In this document: piece by piece, positions 49,207-62,537 of the stretch
Position numbering within the stretch: position 1 is the first letter of the stretch
Layout: each line of letters opens with the position of its first letter
Assembly (NCBI RefSeq): GCF_000208865.1
Contig: NC_018393.1
Location: forward strand, 496,001-560,000
Length of the DNA: 64,000 nt
Source: Neospora caninum Liverpool
Taxonomy: Eukaryota; Apicomplexa; Conoidasida; Eucoccidiorida; Sarcocystidae
Reading direction: 5' to 3'
Made by a program: the position numbers and the translations under genes
Notes under the pieces: generated by a model
Seen by the model: only the letters and a program-made list of their open reading frames with translations
What the model was told of the DNA's origin: nothing
Database searches by the model: none

Positions 49207-52200
49207 TCACAGGGCTGTGGCCCGTGGCGAGCCCGCAGCTGAGGCCAGCGGAGATGACACAGCGGGAGCTGCGTGCGCTAGACAAGAGGAGGAAGATGAA
49301 GAGGAGGAAGAAGACGAGGACGAAGATGACGAGGAAGACGAAGAGGAGGAAGAGGAAGGGGATGAGGAAAAGCTGTCGCCAGCACCTGCGGCGGTGGAGC
49401 TTTGATTGCTGCGGTCTTTCACAGCTTTCGCCGGTGTTCGGGAACCGTACAGGCTCAAGACCTGCGACAGCCATCATCCGCAGAAGGATCCAAAACGAGA
49501 AATATGAGCAATCAACTTAGCTCCAACCCTCGAGAAATGCGTTCCTGTCTAAAGAGAAACACATTCGCGTGCGCGAAACACCCGCACACACATGAGGATA
49601 CCTAGGTCCGGGAATATAAGCCCTCGCTCGACAAAGGTCCTTGAATCACCTCCGGAGACTAATGAAGAAAAGATGAAAATAACTAACCTACACACTGATG
49701 TATATATTAAGAACGACACAAATATATATATATATATATATATATATGCATGACGAGCTCAGTAATATATACGCATATGTATACGGCTGCATAGTTGTGA
49801 CCGTGACTGAGGGGTCGTGGAACGTGTAGATGGCTGTGGTCTTACCTTGTTCATTAGTGCTTCGAATCTCTCCAAGACGCAACTTTGTGAAAGGGACACG
49901 AGAGGCGCTAGCTCGCAGTAGGGCGGGACAACGGCGCCCATGATGGGGGTTCCTGTTTCCGCGATTCGGCCCTGCGTAGGGCCTTCATCACGAGACTCTT
50001 TTCCTTCCTTTGCTGAGTCGTCTGATTTCTCGCCCTGAAAGCCTCCCGTGCTACCGTCTCCGTCTCGGCGCCCGTCCCCTCCGCGGGCTCCGAGGCTCCT
50101 TGCCGCGCCCGAAAGCAGCCTCGCGACCGTGAGGGGTTCCTCAGCCGACAGGCCTCGACTTCGCGCTTCCTCGTCCTGTTGAGAGTCTCCTGAGTGCACG
50201 GTCTTTGCAGGCAAGCAGCACGGACACCCCGGGCAGGCGACGGGCCGAGACCTCGCCCCGTGCTCTTGAGCCGTGGCGGCGAGGCTCGCGGTTTCACCAC
50301 TTCTCTCTCGCGTTCCCTGTCCCCGCGGCTGTCTGTCCACGCAACACACGCACTCACACGCCGGCACAGAAGCAGAAGACGACACTTTCCCCGACGCCTC
50401 CAAGCCGGTACTGGCCGCGTACGCAGAGATCGGCGCGTGGGCGTAGTAGCAGAATTCCTGCTGCTGGAGGCCGGGGTACTCTTCTTCTTCCTCCTCATGC
50501 AGACCCCGTTTCAACAGCGCCTTCACAGAAGACGACGCACCCGGTGAAGGAAACGCAGGTTTCCTGCCGGCACCAGAGTTACTGCCTGTCGACCCCTCGC
50601 ATCGAAGCTCGGCCTCGCTTGGCGCAGCTCCGCTCCCCTTCCTTTCTGTCGCTACGTGGCCCCGCGAATCGCCTGCCTCGCCTCTGCCCTCGAACGCGGC
50701 CACGCCCGAAGGCTCTGCGTTCGCCTCAGCAAGCTTCGCGGCGAGGCCCGCGACCTCCGAGACTGCTGCTGCCGGAGCGGAAGGCTCCTTCGTCTCGGCG
50801 CCGTTCTGGGTGGAATCGGGCCGCCCCTCTTTCTCGGCTGGAGTCCGCATCCCGACGCCGAGGAGCCCGCGTTGTTGGTGTGCTTGCGCCTCGCGCTCGA
50901 TGAGGACGAACGTTCGGCCAAACCCGTCTTTCGCGCCAGTGCTGAAGCTGATCTCAAGGCGATAAGGCGACGCTGGGGCGGGTGGCGAGGCACTGAAGGG
51001 CGACTTTTGGTCCTCCGCCCCAGGCTTCGCTTGCGACGAGAAGACAGGAGAGGAGCAAGAGGTGCCCACCGGCGAGGACGGGAAAGCCGACGCCGGCGAA
51101 TAGGCATAGTGCTGAGGCGAGTTCGTGCCTCGTGGGCCTCGATCGCGCTTCCGCTCCCAGACGCGAAACACAATGTGAGACAAGTAGTGCAAGTCGCACG
51201 TCCCGAGAGCCTCGTGCTGGAGAGAAAGGGAAAACACGCGAACGAATGGACACGCGACACGCATGAACATACAGCGTGCCAGGCGCGTAGTACCGACGAT
51301 ACTGGATAGGACTCCAGTTATGTGAGACAGACAACAAATTTCTTTGCGATGGCTGGACACCGCCCCAGTCAGTTGCTCGAGACAGGGCGCCGGGCCACGG
51401 AGAATCGCGGTCCCTCAGATCGAGGATCCCGACGCACCGGAAAGGCAACTTGGGAACGTGGGGAGGGAAAATCAAGTGACAGAGATAGACACAGAGAGAG
51501 GCACGGCGCCTCAGAGGTAGAACTCGACTGGATAGGGCACCATTCTTAAACACGGCCCACACGGGGAACGCGTGTCTGCCTCATGCATGTGTAGTCGCGC
51601 CTATGTTGACTTCAGTGTTTCCTCTCGACTCGTTCTCTCTCGCGGGGTCTCCTGTTGGTGTCGTGTCCCTCTGGTGGCGTCTCCTGATCGCGTCCCTCCT
51701 GTGGTGCATTGTTTTCCTTACGTCTGTGCCGATGTCGAGGAGCGGGGTCGAGCAGGTTGGGCAGATGGATTTCCTGGGCGAGTCGGTCTCGGTCTTTCCT
51801 TCTTTCTTCACCTCGAGTTTGTCTCCGTCGCCCGGTTGTCCCTTCTTCCCGTTGCCGTCTGGGTCGTCGCGTTTCCGGCCTTCGTCCTCCCTGGTTCCGG
51901 ACGCCTTCTCCTTCGGCGTCTCCTTCTCCGTGCGAGCCTTCTTTTTCGCCTCGTCGGCGCGAGCGGTCGCGGCGCATGTCGGGCACAAGTGGTTTTGTAC
52001 GCAAACGACCTTGTAGCTGAAGAGGAGAATGTTGAGCAGCGCCTGGACGTGACTTGCACTGGTCACGTAGTACCGACTCCGCACGATCCGCCACGGGGAC
52101 CGGATGCCGAACATGCGAGCCTCCTCCTCCTTCAGCCGAATCTGCGCTGTGACCTAAAACCCGAAACAAGGCGCGCGACCGCGAGACACAACAAACGCGA

Positions 52201-55200
52201 AAAACAGAGGCGAAAAGCAAGGGGATGCAACGCGAATGCGCACGAGCGAACGCGCGGGATGTGCCCGATCGCCGGACCCAGCGCGCGAGAGAGAAAGACA
52301 GAAACGACACAGAGAGACAGAGTGTGAGAAAGAGAGGAGAGACGCAGAAAGGAAGAGGTCGAGAAGAGGGAAAGGGAAAGGGAAAGAAATGAAAAGACAA
52401 GGCACAGGAGATAGAGTAAATAGAGCGGCATACCGCTACGGGAAAAAAGGAGAGGAAAGCGAGATATACAGGATAGTAGATCGACCACTGGATAGACAGA
52501 TGAAGATGTACGACGTCAGGTTGCCGTGCGGGTCCAGACGTCTTCGCGAGTCGCGAGCCCGCTGCTGTTCAGCACGCGATTCTCTCCTCTGCGCTTGGCA
52601 CAGATTTGCCGGCCTACCTCGTGCTCATGTGGGTCGTCGTCCTCGTGTTCCTCGTGGTCATCTTCATCGTCTGCTCCCTGTTCTTCATCGCTGTGTGGCT
52701 GTCCAGCGCCTTCTTCCTTCCCCCCCTTTGCGGCCGCTTGCCCGCTTCGCGCCTCCGAGTCGCCCTCACTGTCTTTTCCGGCCCCTCCCAGTCCTGCTCG
52801 ACTTTCACCAACGACGCCCTCGCCGTCGCCTGCCTCGCGCTCTCGCGTCTTGTCGCCGCGGGCGGCTCCTTCGCCTCCATCCGAGTCGGCCCCCAGCCCG
52901 CCGCTGGTCGGCGTCTCCGTTGCCTGCGGGCCTGCGTCTGCCCCGCTTTTTCTGTCCCCCTTGGCTGCCACGTCGAGCTCCTCGGTGGGCGGCCTCTCGA
53001 CTCTGTCCTCCGGCCTCGGTTTTCTCTCCCGCCTCTCGTCGTCGCCGTCGCGCTCTTCTTTCTCGCGCCCGCTGGAGTGCCCTGAACTCGCCCCGCGCTG
53101 CCCGCCGCGGCTGCCGCTCCGCGACTCGCGGCCGCTCGCTGGGCCGCTTTCGGCCAGGAAAAGGTCTGAGCTGGTTCGAGGGGCGACCGGCAGGGCCGAG
53201 GAGGTCGCCTGGAGGATGTTGAGGATTTGGTTCTTTTCGTCGCGCTTCTCGGGCTTCTTCGACTTCTTCTGGTGCGCCCACAACTCGTCGGAGTTGATCA
53301 CGACCTTCTCGGAGTTCACGCCGAGCGTCCGGTCTGCGTCTCCCGCGAGCCCAGGCAGCGCGCGGCCGAATCGGGAGGCCAGCAACTCAGAGATTTCGCG
53401 CCCGCTGCGCTTCTCTTCCTCGCTGCCGATCGCGTTCGCAGACCAACTCGCCTTCGCACTCGCGCCGTTGCTTCCGCCGTTCCGCGGGGTCATCCGCTCC
53501 GACGTTTTCCCAAGCGCGCCGTTTTTCGGCGACTCGCTGCCCAACGCCACATGCAGCGGAAGCTTCTCCTCGCCGCTCTTCCCCACGCGATCGCCGAGGT
53601 CGAGCCCCTCGTCGCCGCGACGCCCACACTCTGCCCCGCTGGCCAAGGCGCGTTTCTTTGCGGTGCCCGAAGGCCGCGCGCACCCTGTGGCCGACGCCGG
53701 GCGCGTGCTGCTCGCGCGACTCGAGCTGGAGCTGGGCCCGAACGGCGTCTTTTGCGTCCGGCCTCGCGCAGTCGGTCCCGCGCCGTGAAGCCGCGAGTTC
53801 CCCGCAGCACTCCCCGTGCTGCTGCCGCGCGTGCTGCTCGTGCCCTTCTGCGTGGCCGTGCGCCCGCTGGAGGCCGCGAACGAGGAGGAAAAAAACGAGT
53901 AGCAGCACGCGGTGCTTGCGCTCCGGGACAAACGCCCGGCGAGGAGGTTCGGCCCGGGAGGCGGCGCGACCCCAGATGCAGCCAGGGAGGCAGCGGGAGG
54001 CGTGTCGGTCGGTCTCGAAGCGGAAGCGAGCGAAGTGTGTGGAGAAGCAGGAAGAGGCGAAGACGCGGTCGACGAAGAGGACGAGGGCGACGCGAGGTGC
54101 TCGACGCCGCTCGCGAAAGTTTGCGCGTCACAGGGGGACGAAGCGGGAGGGACAGACGAAGCCGCGACTGCTGGAGACGTCGAAGCTGGAGACGGGAATG
54201 TCGCCTGGCCGTGCGCCGTCCCCGCACGCGGAGAGGAGGCTTCTGAGAAAGAAAGCAAAGACAATACACACCACATCACCGTGGAGAAAACGTGGATGGA
54301 GACACGAAACCGCAGCCGACAGCTGACGACGACGTTGCCACAGGAGACACAGCGAAAGCGGGAGTTAAGGATGCGACCGGACTTCACACCAAGCGTGTCC
54401 GTCGGAAGCCTGAAAGCCGAGAGACGACGCGGAAAAAGGTGGGCACTTCTTGTGCTTTTCACAGCCCTCGCTTGGAGGTCCCCGTGTCGCCTGTCTCTCC
54501 GGCTCGCTTCAGTTCCGGGGAGCTGCTCAGTTTTACCTACGCCTCTGCGCCTAGGCACACACCTGTCAACAGAGTCCCTTCGCGACGCGGCTGCCACCGC
54601 TCCCTCCCAGTCCCCTTCTTCGCCTTCTGGCTCTTTTGTTTGTTCGCCCGTCTTCTCTGTGGACCCGCCCTGTCGCGTTGACCTCTCGTGGTCATCCTGT
54701 TTCGTCTTCTGTTCGTTCGCATCTCCGTCCTTTTCCGTCCACGCCTTTCGAAACCATGACTCACGTCTTTCAAAAACCGACCTCCGAGCCATCGTACCGT
54801 TAACTTTTGTTCTTCGTGACATGCTTCTTTTTTCGTCACCCACACCGACTACCTCCGACGCAGCACCTTCTGCGGCCTAAGCGCGGCTGATTTCCCCCGA
54901 CCAACGAGTCTCCATTCCTCTCTTTCTCGCCGCCGGTTTCTCCCCGTCTCGCGGGCCTCTGTCCCCTCACGTTCCACATGTTCCTCGCTCCGTAAACACG
55001 CGTCACCTACCTCCATCGTCTTCATACATGGCGTTGACCAACTCCCTGAACGAGGCGCTGGCGGTCGGCGCCGCCTCCGCGGCCGCGTCCGCCGCAGCGG
55101 CTGTCACAGCGTCAGCGACTTCCATGACCGTTCGCGCGCCTTCGTTTTTGAGGAAAAGGTCGTTCGAGAGAGGGTGGAGGTAGCGTTCTTCGTCAAACAT

Positions 55201-56452
55201 GTTTTTCAACACCAGCTGGGGCCGTTCGGCGTCGGAACCCGTGCGCCGTCTGGGCGAGCCGCGGGGCGCGCCCTCGCGGCAATACTCTTGAGGCCCCGGA
55301 GACCCCGAGACGGCTGACCGGAGGGGCAGAGACTCCGAGCTGAGTGGCGAGAAGGGTGACTCGTGAGCTGCGGGAGCGTACGGCGACGCACTCTGAATCG
55401 CAACGGAAACCGGCTGAGCAGAAGACGCGTAGGAAGCCGACGGGGACGAGTAGGACGGAGACGCCGCGCAGGACGAGGTGGGACCCGAGTCGGCGGAATC
55501 TGAGGGCGTCGCGACTGAGGGCCGAGCAGGGCTCCCAGCAGAGGCCGTTTGGAAACCTTCAACGCTTTCCTCGTCGCGATCGCTCGACCACGCAGGCGCG
55601 CCGACAGCCTCACCCGACGCGCCTGCGCGGCGCTGCCTCCGCTGAGTACGCGGCGGTGTCGTTGCCACCGATCGCTCCCGCAGCCGGTCGAACGCGGCAG
55701 AGAGGAGGCCTGGCGAAGAGGCGCCTCCGGAAGCAGGAGGCTCGTTCTGGTCGCGCGACGCACCCCCGGGGTCTCGCCCCTCGCGTTTATCGCGGCCGTC
55801 GGAGCCTCGGCTGTCTCTCTCTCTGGGCGAGACAGCCGAGGCGCCGAAGGTCGTGGGCGCGTCTGTGAGGGAGACAAAGCGGCTGGGCGTTTTCTCGCAG
55901 GGCGCTGCGGTCGGCAGGACGCGTGCGCCCAAGCCGCCGCCACCGAGCCGGGAGGGCGTGAACGAGGAAGGCGAAGAAGACACCGAGAGAGACGCCACAG
56001 ATGCATTCCCCACAGAAGAGACGTTTTTCTCCCCAGGCGCTCCGGGGCCTGTGGCGGCCGCAGGCGGCGAGGCAGCCTGAAGGTGGGACTGCGGCAAGCT
56101 CTCGCCGCCGACTGGCGAGAGCCTGCGGGTGTCTGGGGGCGCCGTAGCAGCCGGTAGCGGAGAGGGCGACGGCGAGACGCCCGGCGGAGGCGCGCAGCGA
56201 GCCGCGGCCGCTGCGGCGGACATGCTCAGTCCCCAGTCGGTGAAAGTCGAATTCGTCGAGGGACCCTCCATCGGCAACCGCGGCTGGTCGACGCTTCTGG
56301 AAAGCGCACGCACGAGTCGGAGCAGTCAACCCGACAGGCGCGGCTACAGATCGATCCTCCAACCGGCGCCCTTTGCACGTGCCTGCATTATCTCGTCACT
56401 GCTTGCACCACACGTTTTGTTCTAGAAACGGATACGTACACGTCAGTCCACA

Positions 56453-56496
<44 letters not shown>

Positions 56497-59400
56497 CACA
56501 CATATACATATGAATGTATACATATGTGCAGATGTTGGTGTTGGCGTATTTAGACGCACACACACACAATGGTGTGGTGACAATGACTGTATTGTTGGCT
56601 GTTTTATGGCCGTTCGTACCTGAAGAAGGTTAGGTCTCGGACGATTTTCTTCAGGAGTTTTCCTACAATCTGCGTGCCGATCCGGAGCTTCTGCGCATCT
56701 GTGATGCCGCTTTCCGCGGGGCCTGAAAAGGCGTGGATGGGCAGCATGGTGTTGTGCGATTCGACCGCCAAGGCGAAGGCTCGCGGCTTCATGATGCTGT
56801 GGTGGTGAATCAGCTCGTAGCGGAGCATGTCCATCACATCTGCGATCTTGGAGGTGTCAAACAGTTCCGTTCGAGGGTCGAACCTGGAGGGAAGAGAAAA
56901 CCGAGGCACACGCGCGCCATCGAAAAAGCCCATGCGGCCCTCCTCTCTACAGTGGAAGACGGAAGTCGCTGAGGCGTACTTCCTACACCCTCATACCCTA
57001 CACCCGAAATCTACATTCGCAGCCGAGGACATGACAATTAGGGTCGACCGAATGGACCGAAAGACCCGACGAAGCGGGAGGCGTTCCTCGTCAAAAAAGG
57101 TCGTGCCTATGCATGCGCCGCCGTGAGCAGAAAGCAGGCAAGGAGCAGCCCGACTCGGGAACAGCACAGAAAAAGCGAGAGCGCGCAACGCACAAAAGAC
57201 GGACTGTCAGCAGAACCCGACCCCCCTCGCGCGCCGTAGCAGGGAGCAAACGCGAGGACGAAAGCCTCGGAGAGCGCAAGGCGGGGAAGGAAGAGACCGG
57301 GGCGTGGTGCGGACGGAGAAACGGAAAAGGAACGGAGAGGCAACTTAAAGAACGCAGCCTGCTGCAGGGAAGTCCTGCCTCAAACCCGGCGTACCAGTCT
57401 TTCAAGAGCGTCGTCCATCTCTGCTTGATATTGGCGGTTTTGTGTGCGAAGGGATGGTCTACAGACTTCTCTTTTCCGCTCGAGCCAGTCGTCACAGCGC
57501 CAGGCAGGGCAGGCAGCGCGTCACTCTTTTCTCCGCCATTTCCCCCGCTTGTCTCCGAGGCTGCCGGGGCGTCGAGAGCCGCAGTGAAACTCTGAAGACT
57601 GCTGTAGGCCTGGAAAGGACAAACCCGAGACAATGCGGTTGCCAAAAGTGTCCGCATCTGGCGTGTGGCTCGTGGGCCTCTCTCTCAGGGGGAGGCCTGT
57701 CGCCCCTCGTATCGCCTCCAGTCAAAGAACTTGATACGCTGTTCGAATTCCCCGGGTAAACAAGTCAACGAGTGGCGGAAGGAGCATTCATTGGTTCTGT
57801 AGTGTCATCGGAGATTTGATCGTGAGTCTCTCCGTGTCGCTTTTCGCCGCCTTTCTGTTCAGCTGGCCCTCTCCTGCCCTCCCCGCTGCGTGTGGCGTTC
57901 GCTGTCTTTTGTTGTCTCGCGGCTGCTACACTCTTCGCTTCGCTCGGTGCTTTCTCTCTTGGCATGGTGGCGCGCACGTCCGCCTGGCCACACCAGCTCG
58001 CCGGCAGAGGATGTGTGCCTCGGCTCTCGCCCCGCCTGCTAGGGCCCTCCGTCTCTCCCTCCGCAGCGGGGATTCATTGGCCATCCCTCGCATGTGCGCT
58101 CTCTCATCTCCCTTTTTCCGTCCGTTCTTCTCTTCGTTTCCTCACCTTCTGCATGGCCTGCCACGGATTGTCGATCGCCTTCAGACAGGCAAGCTGGACC
58201 GGCTGCAGCGGGTAGCGGAAGAGCGCGTCCACGAGAGCCAGCTGGTCGTCCGACGCATCCCGGAAAGACACGTTGAGGTTCAGCAGTGCGTCGAGCACTT
58301 CTTTGCATTCCTGCCAAGCCGAACCGCGCAATCAGACAGCCAGAAGAGACAACCCGTGCGGGGAGCGTGGAACTCTCGCGAGCGCGTCGAAAAACGGAGA
58401 CCGGAGCCTCTCAAGTTCGAAGGTGCTGCGCAAGCCTTGGGGTCTGTGTGAGCCGCAGCGCGGCAGGAAGCGGAAAGACTCAAAGCCGAAATACCGGTGC
58501 CTTCACACCTTAGAGGTACAACACGGCAGCGTTGCCAGGAGAGCTGAGACGCGAAAGAACCAGACCAAAAGACAGACAGTTGAGTCGACCTCAAAGGCGT
58601 TTTGGGAGCCGGTTTGCAGGAGACCGGAAACCCAATCTCGCCACACGCGCACAGTGTACGGACGAGACAGCCGCACCTTTCTCTCAGGCAGTTGCACTGT
58701 GTCGTCTAGCAGCGAGTGCGCCTTGTTGTTCCGAATCACGAGGGCGACGAGAATCGGCGTCAGCTCGCCCTCGAGGTCCAGGAAGCCTTTCGTGAACGCT
58801 GCAGAGGTGACTTGACACCTGAAGAGAACAGAGAGCGACGGGCAATCGGCGACGTTATGTTGAAGAACGAGAAGAGACCCCCGCGCACCCCGCGTCAGAC
58901 GCAACGACGACGCAGCGATCGGCGACTGGACCCACCCGAAGGAAAGCAGAAGCCCAGCTGGGGAACGACACCGCGCGCAACAAACGTGGAGGAGACGACA
59001 CGCAAAGGCGTTACTTCTCAGCATCTACCTATTCTTCTGCGGGGACTTAACTAAGTATTCATGCATTCTTATATATATATATAAACATATATGTGTGGCA
59101 GTGCATGGTCTGCATGGTCGAAATGTGGTGCGTAGATTCACGGAGAGGCATGGAGATAAAAAGCTCGAGATCCGCAAATGTCCGTAAATTTATATGTGCA
59201 GAGATACGTATAGCGATGGATATGGAATGGATGTGGAGACACGGGGAGAGTCGCACGAGGAGAGATCAAAAGAGAGTTCTAGACAAAAGGCGCTTGCAAG
59301 GCCCGCCCTGGGGTGCGTGATAGGTGAGGGGCACGCTTCCACGACAGGAGACCTGGAATGGACGATTTAGAATCTTGGTTTTTCTGCGCACCTTCCCTCA

Positions 59401-62400
59401 TCGCTGGTGTAGATTTTGAAGTCGTGGCGAAAGGTGGAATGCAGTCGGAGGAGCCCCGCACTGTCTCCTGAGAAAAAAGAGAACGCGTAAACTCCTTTCA
59501 AAAAGCGTAACGCGTTTGATCACAATGCACGGGCGTCTATACAAGCGCAAAACTAGACACAGTCGGATACGCGAGGACGCATTTCTACAAAGGCGTATAG
59601 TACTTGTTGTGTGTTGTGTGCAGGCGTGCGCCAAGAGGGGGCCCACGGAGAGCGCAATTGTATCGTTTTGTCCACTAGTCTCCGAACTCCTCATAGTATA
59701 TCTGTTTAGATCTGTATAAACATATCTGTATGTGTTGTCAGTGATCTTTCGCGCTTCCGACAGGTTCGCTTCTTACCTGGGTAGAGTTTGTATCGGAATT
59801 TTTTCCCGAGGTCTTCAGCCTGTTTTCTGCCGATTCCTGTGAGCTCACCACCCCACTTGGCAACGACGACGCAGCGCGCCACGCGCCCCGTGGCGCCCGA
59901 GCCACTTCCGGCAGCCGAGACCGAAGCGGCGGAGACAGGGGGCGAGGGGGGCGAGGACGAGGATGTAGTCGCCTCAACTGGAGAGGGACAGGAAGTACCT
60001 CGCTGGGTGTTTGTCTTGTCGCCTTCTGCCTTCGCCATGCCCAGCGGCGCCTCGAGGGTTCGGCTGCTTGCCGCAGGGCGCTCCTCAGCAGGACATGGAG
60101 AGAGCGACAAGGAAGCGGAAGTCAACGACGAAGCAGACGCGGAGGCGGCGCCTGAGCTCGCTGTCGACGCAGACGACGACGAGGGCGCTGAAGGTGACGG
60201 AAGAGCTGCCGCAAAGCGCGGAGATCCCGCCTCTTCCCACTCTATCGGTTTGAGCTGGATTTTCCGGTTGATGCCGGCGAAGCCGTCGCCCTGCAACAAG
60301 ACTTTCTGAAGCTGTTTGTGTACCGACAACTCCTTCTGGAGCTTGGCAATTGCTGTCTCTTTCTTTTCAATCGCCGCCTGGATCTCCTGCGCTTCGCGGG
60401 CTCGGCCCTCGTCTGTCCCTGTGTCCGCTGCAGAGACCGGCTCAGAGGCCTCGGGCGACGCTTCAGAGGACGCCTCCGGGTCACGAGGGGGGGGCACTGA
60501 GGGAGACGTCGAGGGCGAAGCCCCACGAGCTTCCAAAGCAACCTTCTGCTCGTCGAGGCTCTTCTTTTCCGCCACCAAAGACAACATTTTCTTCCCCTGC
60601 AACAAACATGACCAACCGACACACACGAGCACTCGACTCCAAGCCTCGGTCCATCTTCCTCCTGTTCCTTTTCTTTCTCGTGTTCCTTTTCTTCCTCGTG
60701 ATCCTTTCGTCCTCGTGTTCCGACGTTGCTGTCCATACCTCCTCTCTGTATCTCTCCTCCCGTCTCTTTTCCTTGTGTGCGTTGCTTTCTGATTCTCAGC
60801 GCGCTCTCTCCATCCCCTTGCATGTTTCATTGGGGTTGTCCTTTCACGCAAAAAAAGCCGCGCGTGTCCGTGCAGGCCTCCTCCCGACGCGTGCACCAGC
60901 AGGGCGTTCCGACGTCTGTGTCTTACGAGAAAGGTGAGGATTTCGGTGTTTCTCTCCAGGAGGTCGCGGAGTTCTTCCGGGCTCTTGAGTTTGATTTCTT
61001 TCCGTCGGTTCGGCTCCTCGTCGAACAACTCGAGAATCAGCTCCTGGTCCGTCTTGAACTTTAGCTTCTGCTTGGGTTTTCGATCGCCATGGCGCATCAC
61101 CACCACCACCGTTCGCAGCTCTTCGTCGTCGTCGCCGCTCGCCTCGCCTGCAGTCGTGTACGGACTCATCGTGCCTGCTCTGTCTCCGTCGTGGTCTCTC
61201 GCGAGAGGCGCGTGGGAGACCGAGAAGGACGAGAACGAAGGCGAGAGCGCGCCGTCCTGCGGGGAGTCTTCGCCGGTGCCGCGCCGCGAGTCCCCCTCGA
61301 GTTCGCGCGCGAGCGTCTCCTCTCGGCCTTCGCCCCGGCGGAAAGCCGGCGCATGCACGCGCGTCCCGTGCGCAGGCAGGCTAGACAAGCAGAGACTCGC
61401 GCCTGTTGCAGCTCCTCCCGGTCCGTCGCTCTCCGGCGCTGCCTTTCTGGTGGACGCCTGCGAGGCCCACGGCTGAGCCACAACTGCACAACGGGATCGC
61501 AAAGCGCCGTTGTCCCCCTCGGCGCCAGGCCTGCAAGCGTCCTCGCCCTGCCTCCCCGAGGCCAAGGCCGCGACGGTCGCTTCGGACGGAGAGGCGTCTG
61601 GGCGAGAACGGGACTCGTCGACGCAGCTCGGCGCGGCGACGGCCTGGCTGTCGCGCCGCTTTTCTTCTTCGCGGCTGAGCTGCCGCTGCGCACGGTACTC
61701 GTTTCGCGCCCGCAGCAGCTGCTGCAACACTAGGTGAAGAGGGGGCGACGGCGAGGAGACGAGGTGCGTCTCGTTCTTCCGACGCGCCTCCGCGGAGTCG
61801 TCCGCTGAAGCAGAGGGAGGAAGAGCGGCGTGCCCATCCCCCGCGTCTGGCCCTGAGGCAGACGCGGCCACGTGGCTCGCGCATGCGGAGGGCGACGCGT
61901 CCGTGAGGGGCGTAGACACGTGGGGCGGCAATCCAAACGCGCTCCATCGCTCGATGCTTTTCTTGATAAAAAACAATCGAAGAATGTTTGCGCAGTCCTC
62001 GTAGTACTTCACGTTCCCCTTCACGAAAGAGAACCCGTTCACGTCGCACACAAATGGGCCGCTCGAAGTCCGAAGAATGTCGAACCTGGGACGGAAGAGG
62101 AGGCACGCCAAATGGGGCGCCACACACAAGCAAACACAGATGCACGAAAACTGAGAAGGGACGGAGAAAGGGAGAAAAAGGCAGGAGGAGGCAAACAAAG
62201 AGAGAAGCTTGGAGAAAGGGAGGAGAATGGATACTGGCGAGACAGACATGCTCGCGCATTGCGACAGTTTGTTCGAGATGCGGTCGCATGGAGACCGGCC
62301 AGGCTGCCCCAAACAGGGGCAAGCGGCACAACGGTGCAAGAAACATCCCACAAGACCACAAAAACAAATACAAAGTGGAATTCCGTACGGGTGCGCACAC

Positions 62401-62503
62401 GACATCGACACATACGGTGCGTGCTCTGACCTATCCCACCAAGATACACATTCCAATATACACATTTATAAACATATATGTACATATATGTACATATATA
62501 TAC

Positions 62504-62537
<34 letters not shown>

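Larger units (their letters stand above)
49846..61110 (-). other. PPIP5K: histidine-acid-phosphatase-like domain of PPIP5K, broken by inserts
   Basis: The catalytic RHGxRxP motif is present as RHGDRKP at about 61.08-61.10 kb (the usual family form is RHGDRTP). The rest of the fold is spread over twelve exons: [88 protein letters not shown] and [19 protein letters not shown]. Human PPIP5K has the same order in roughly 550 residues. Here the inserts stretch it to well over 2,000. Confidence 0.82.

Noticed and set aside
52526..53788. Plus-strand open frame of 420 codons
   Set aside because: Antisense shadow of the disordered PPIP5K exon 54242-52618; Ser/Pro-rich with no conserved blocks.
57741..57760. 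A tRNA gene suggested by GTTCGAATTCCCC
   Set aside because: No acceptor stem, anticodon arm or A-box could be folded around it; kept only as a repeat with a B-box-like core.
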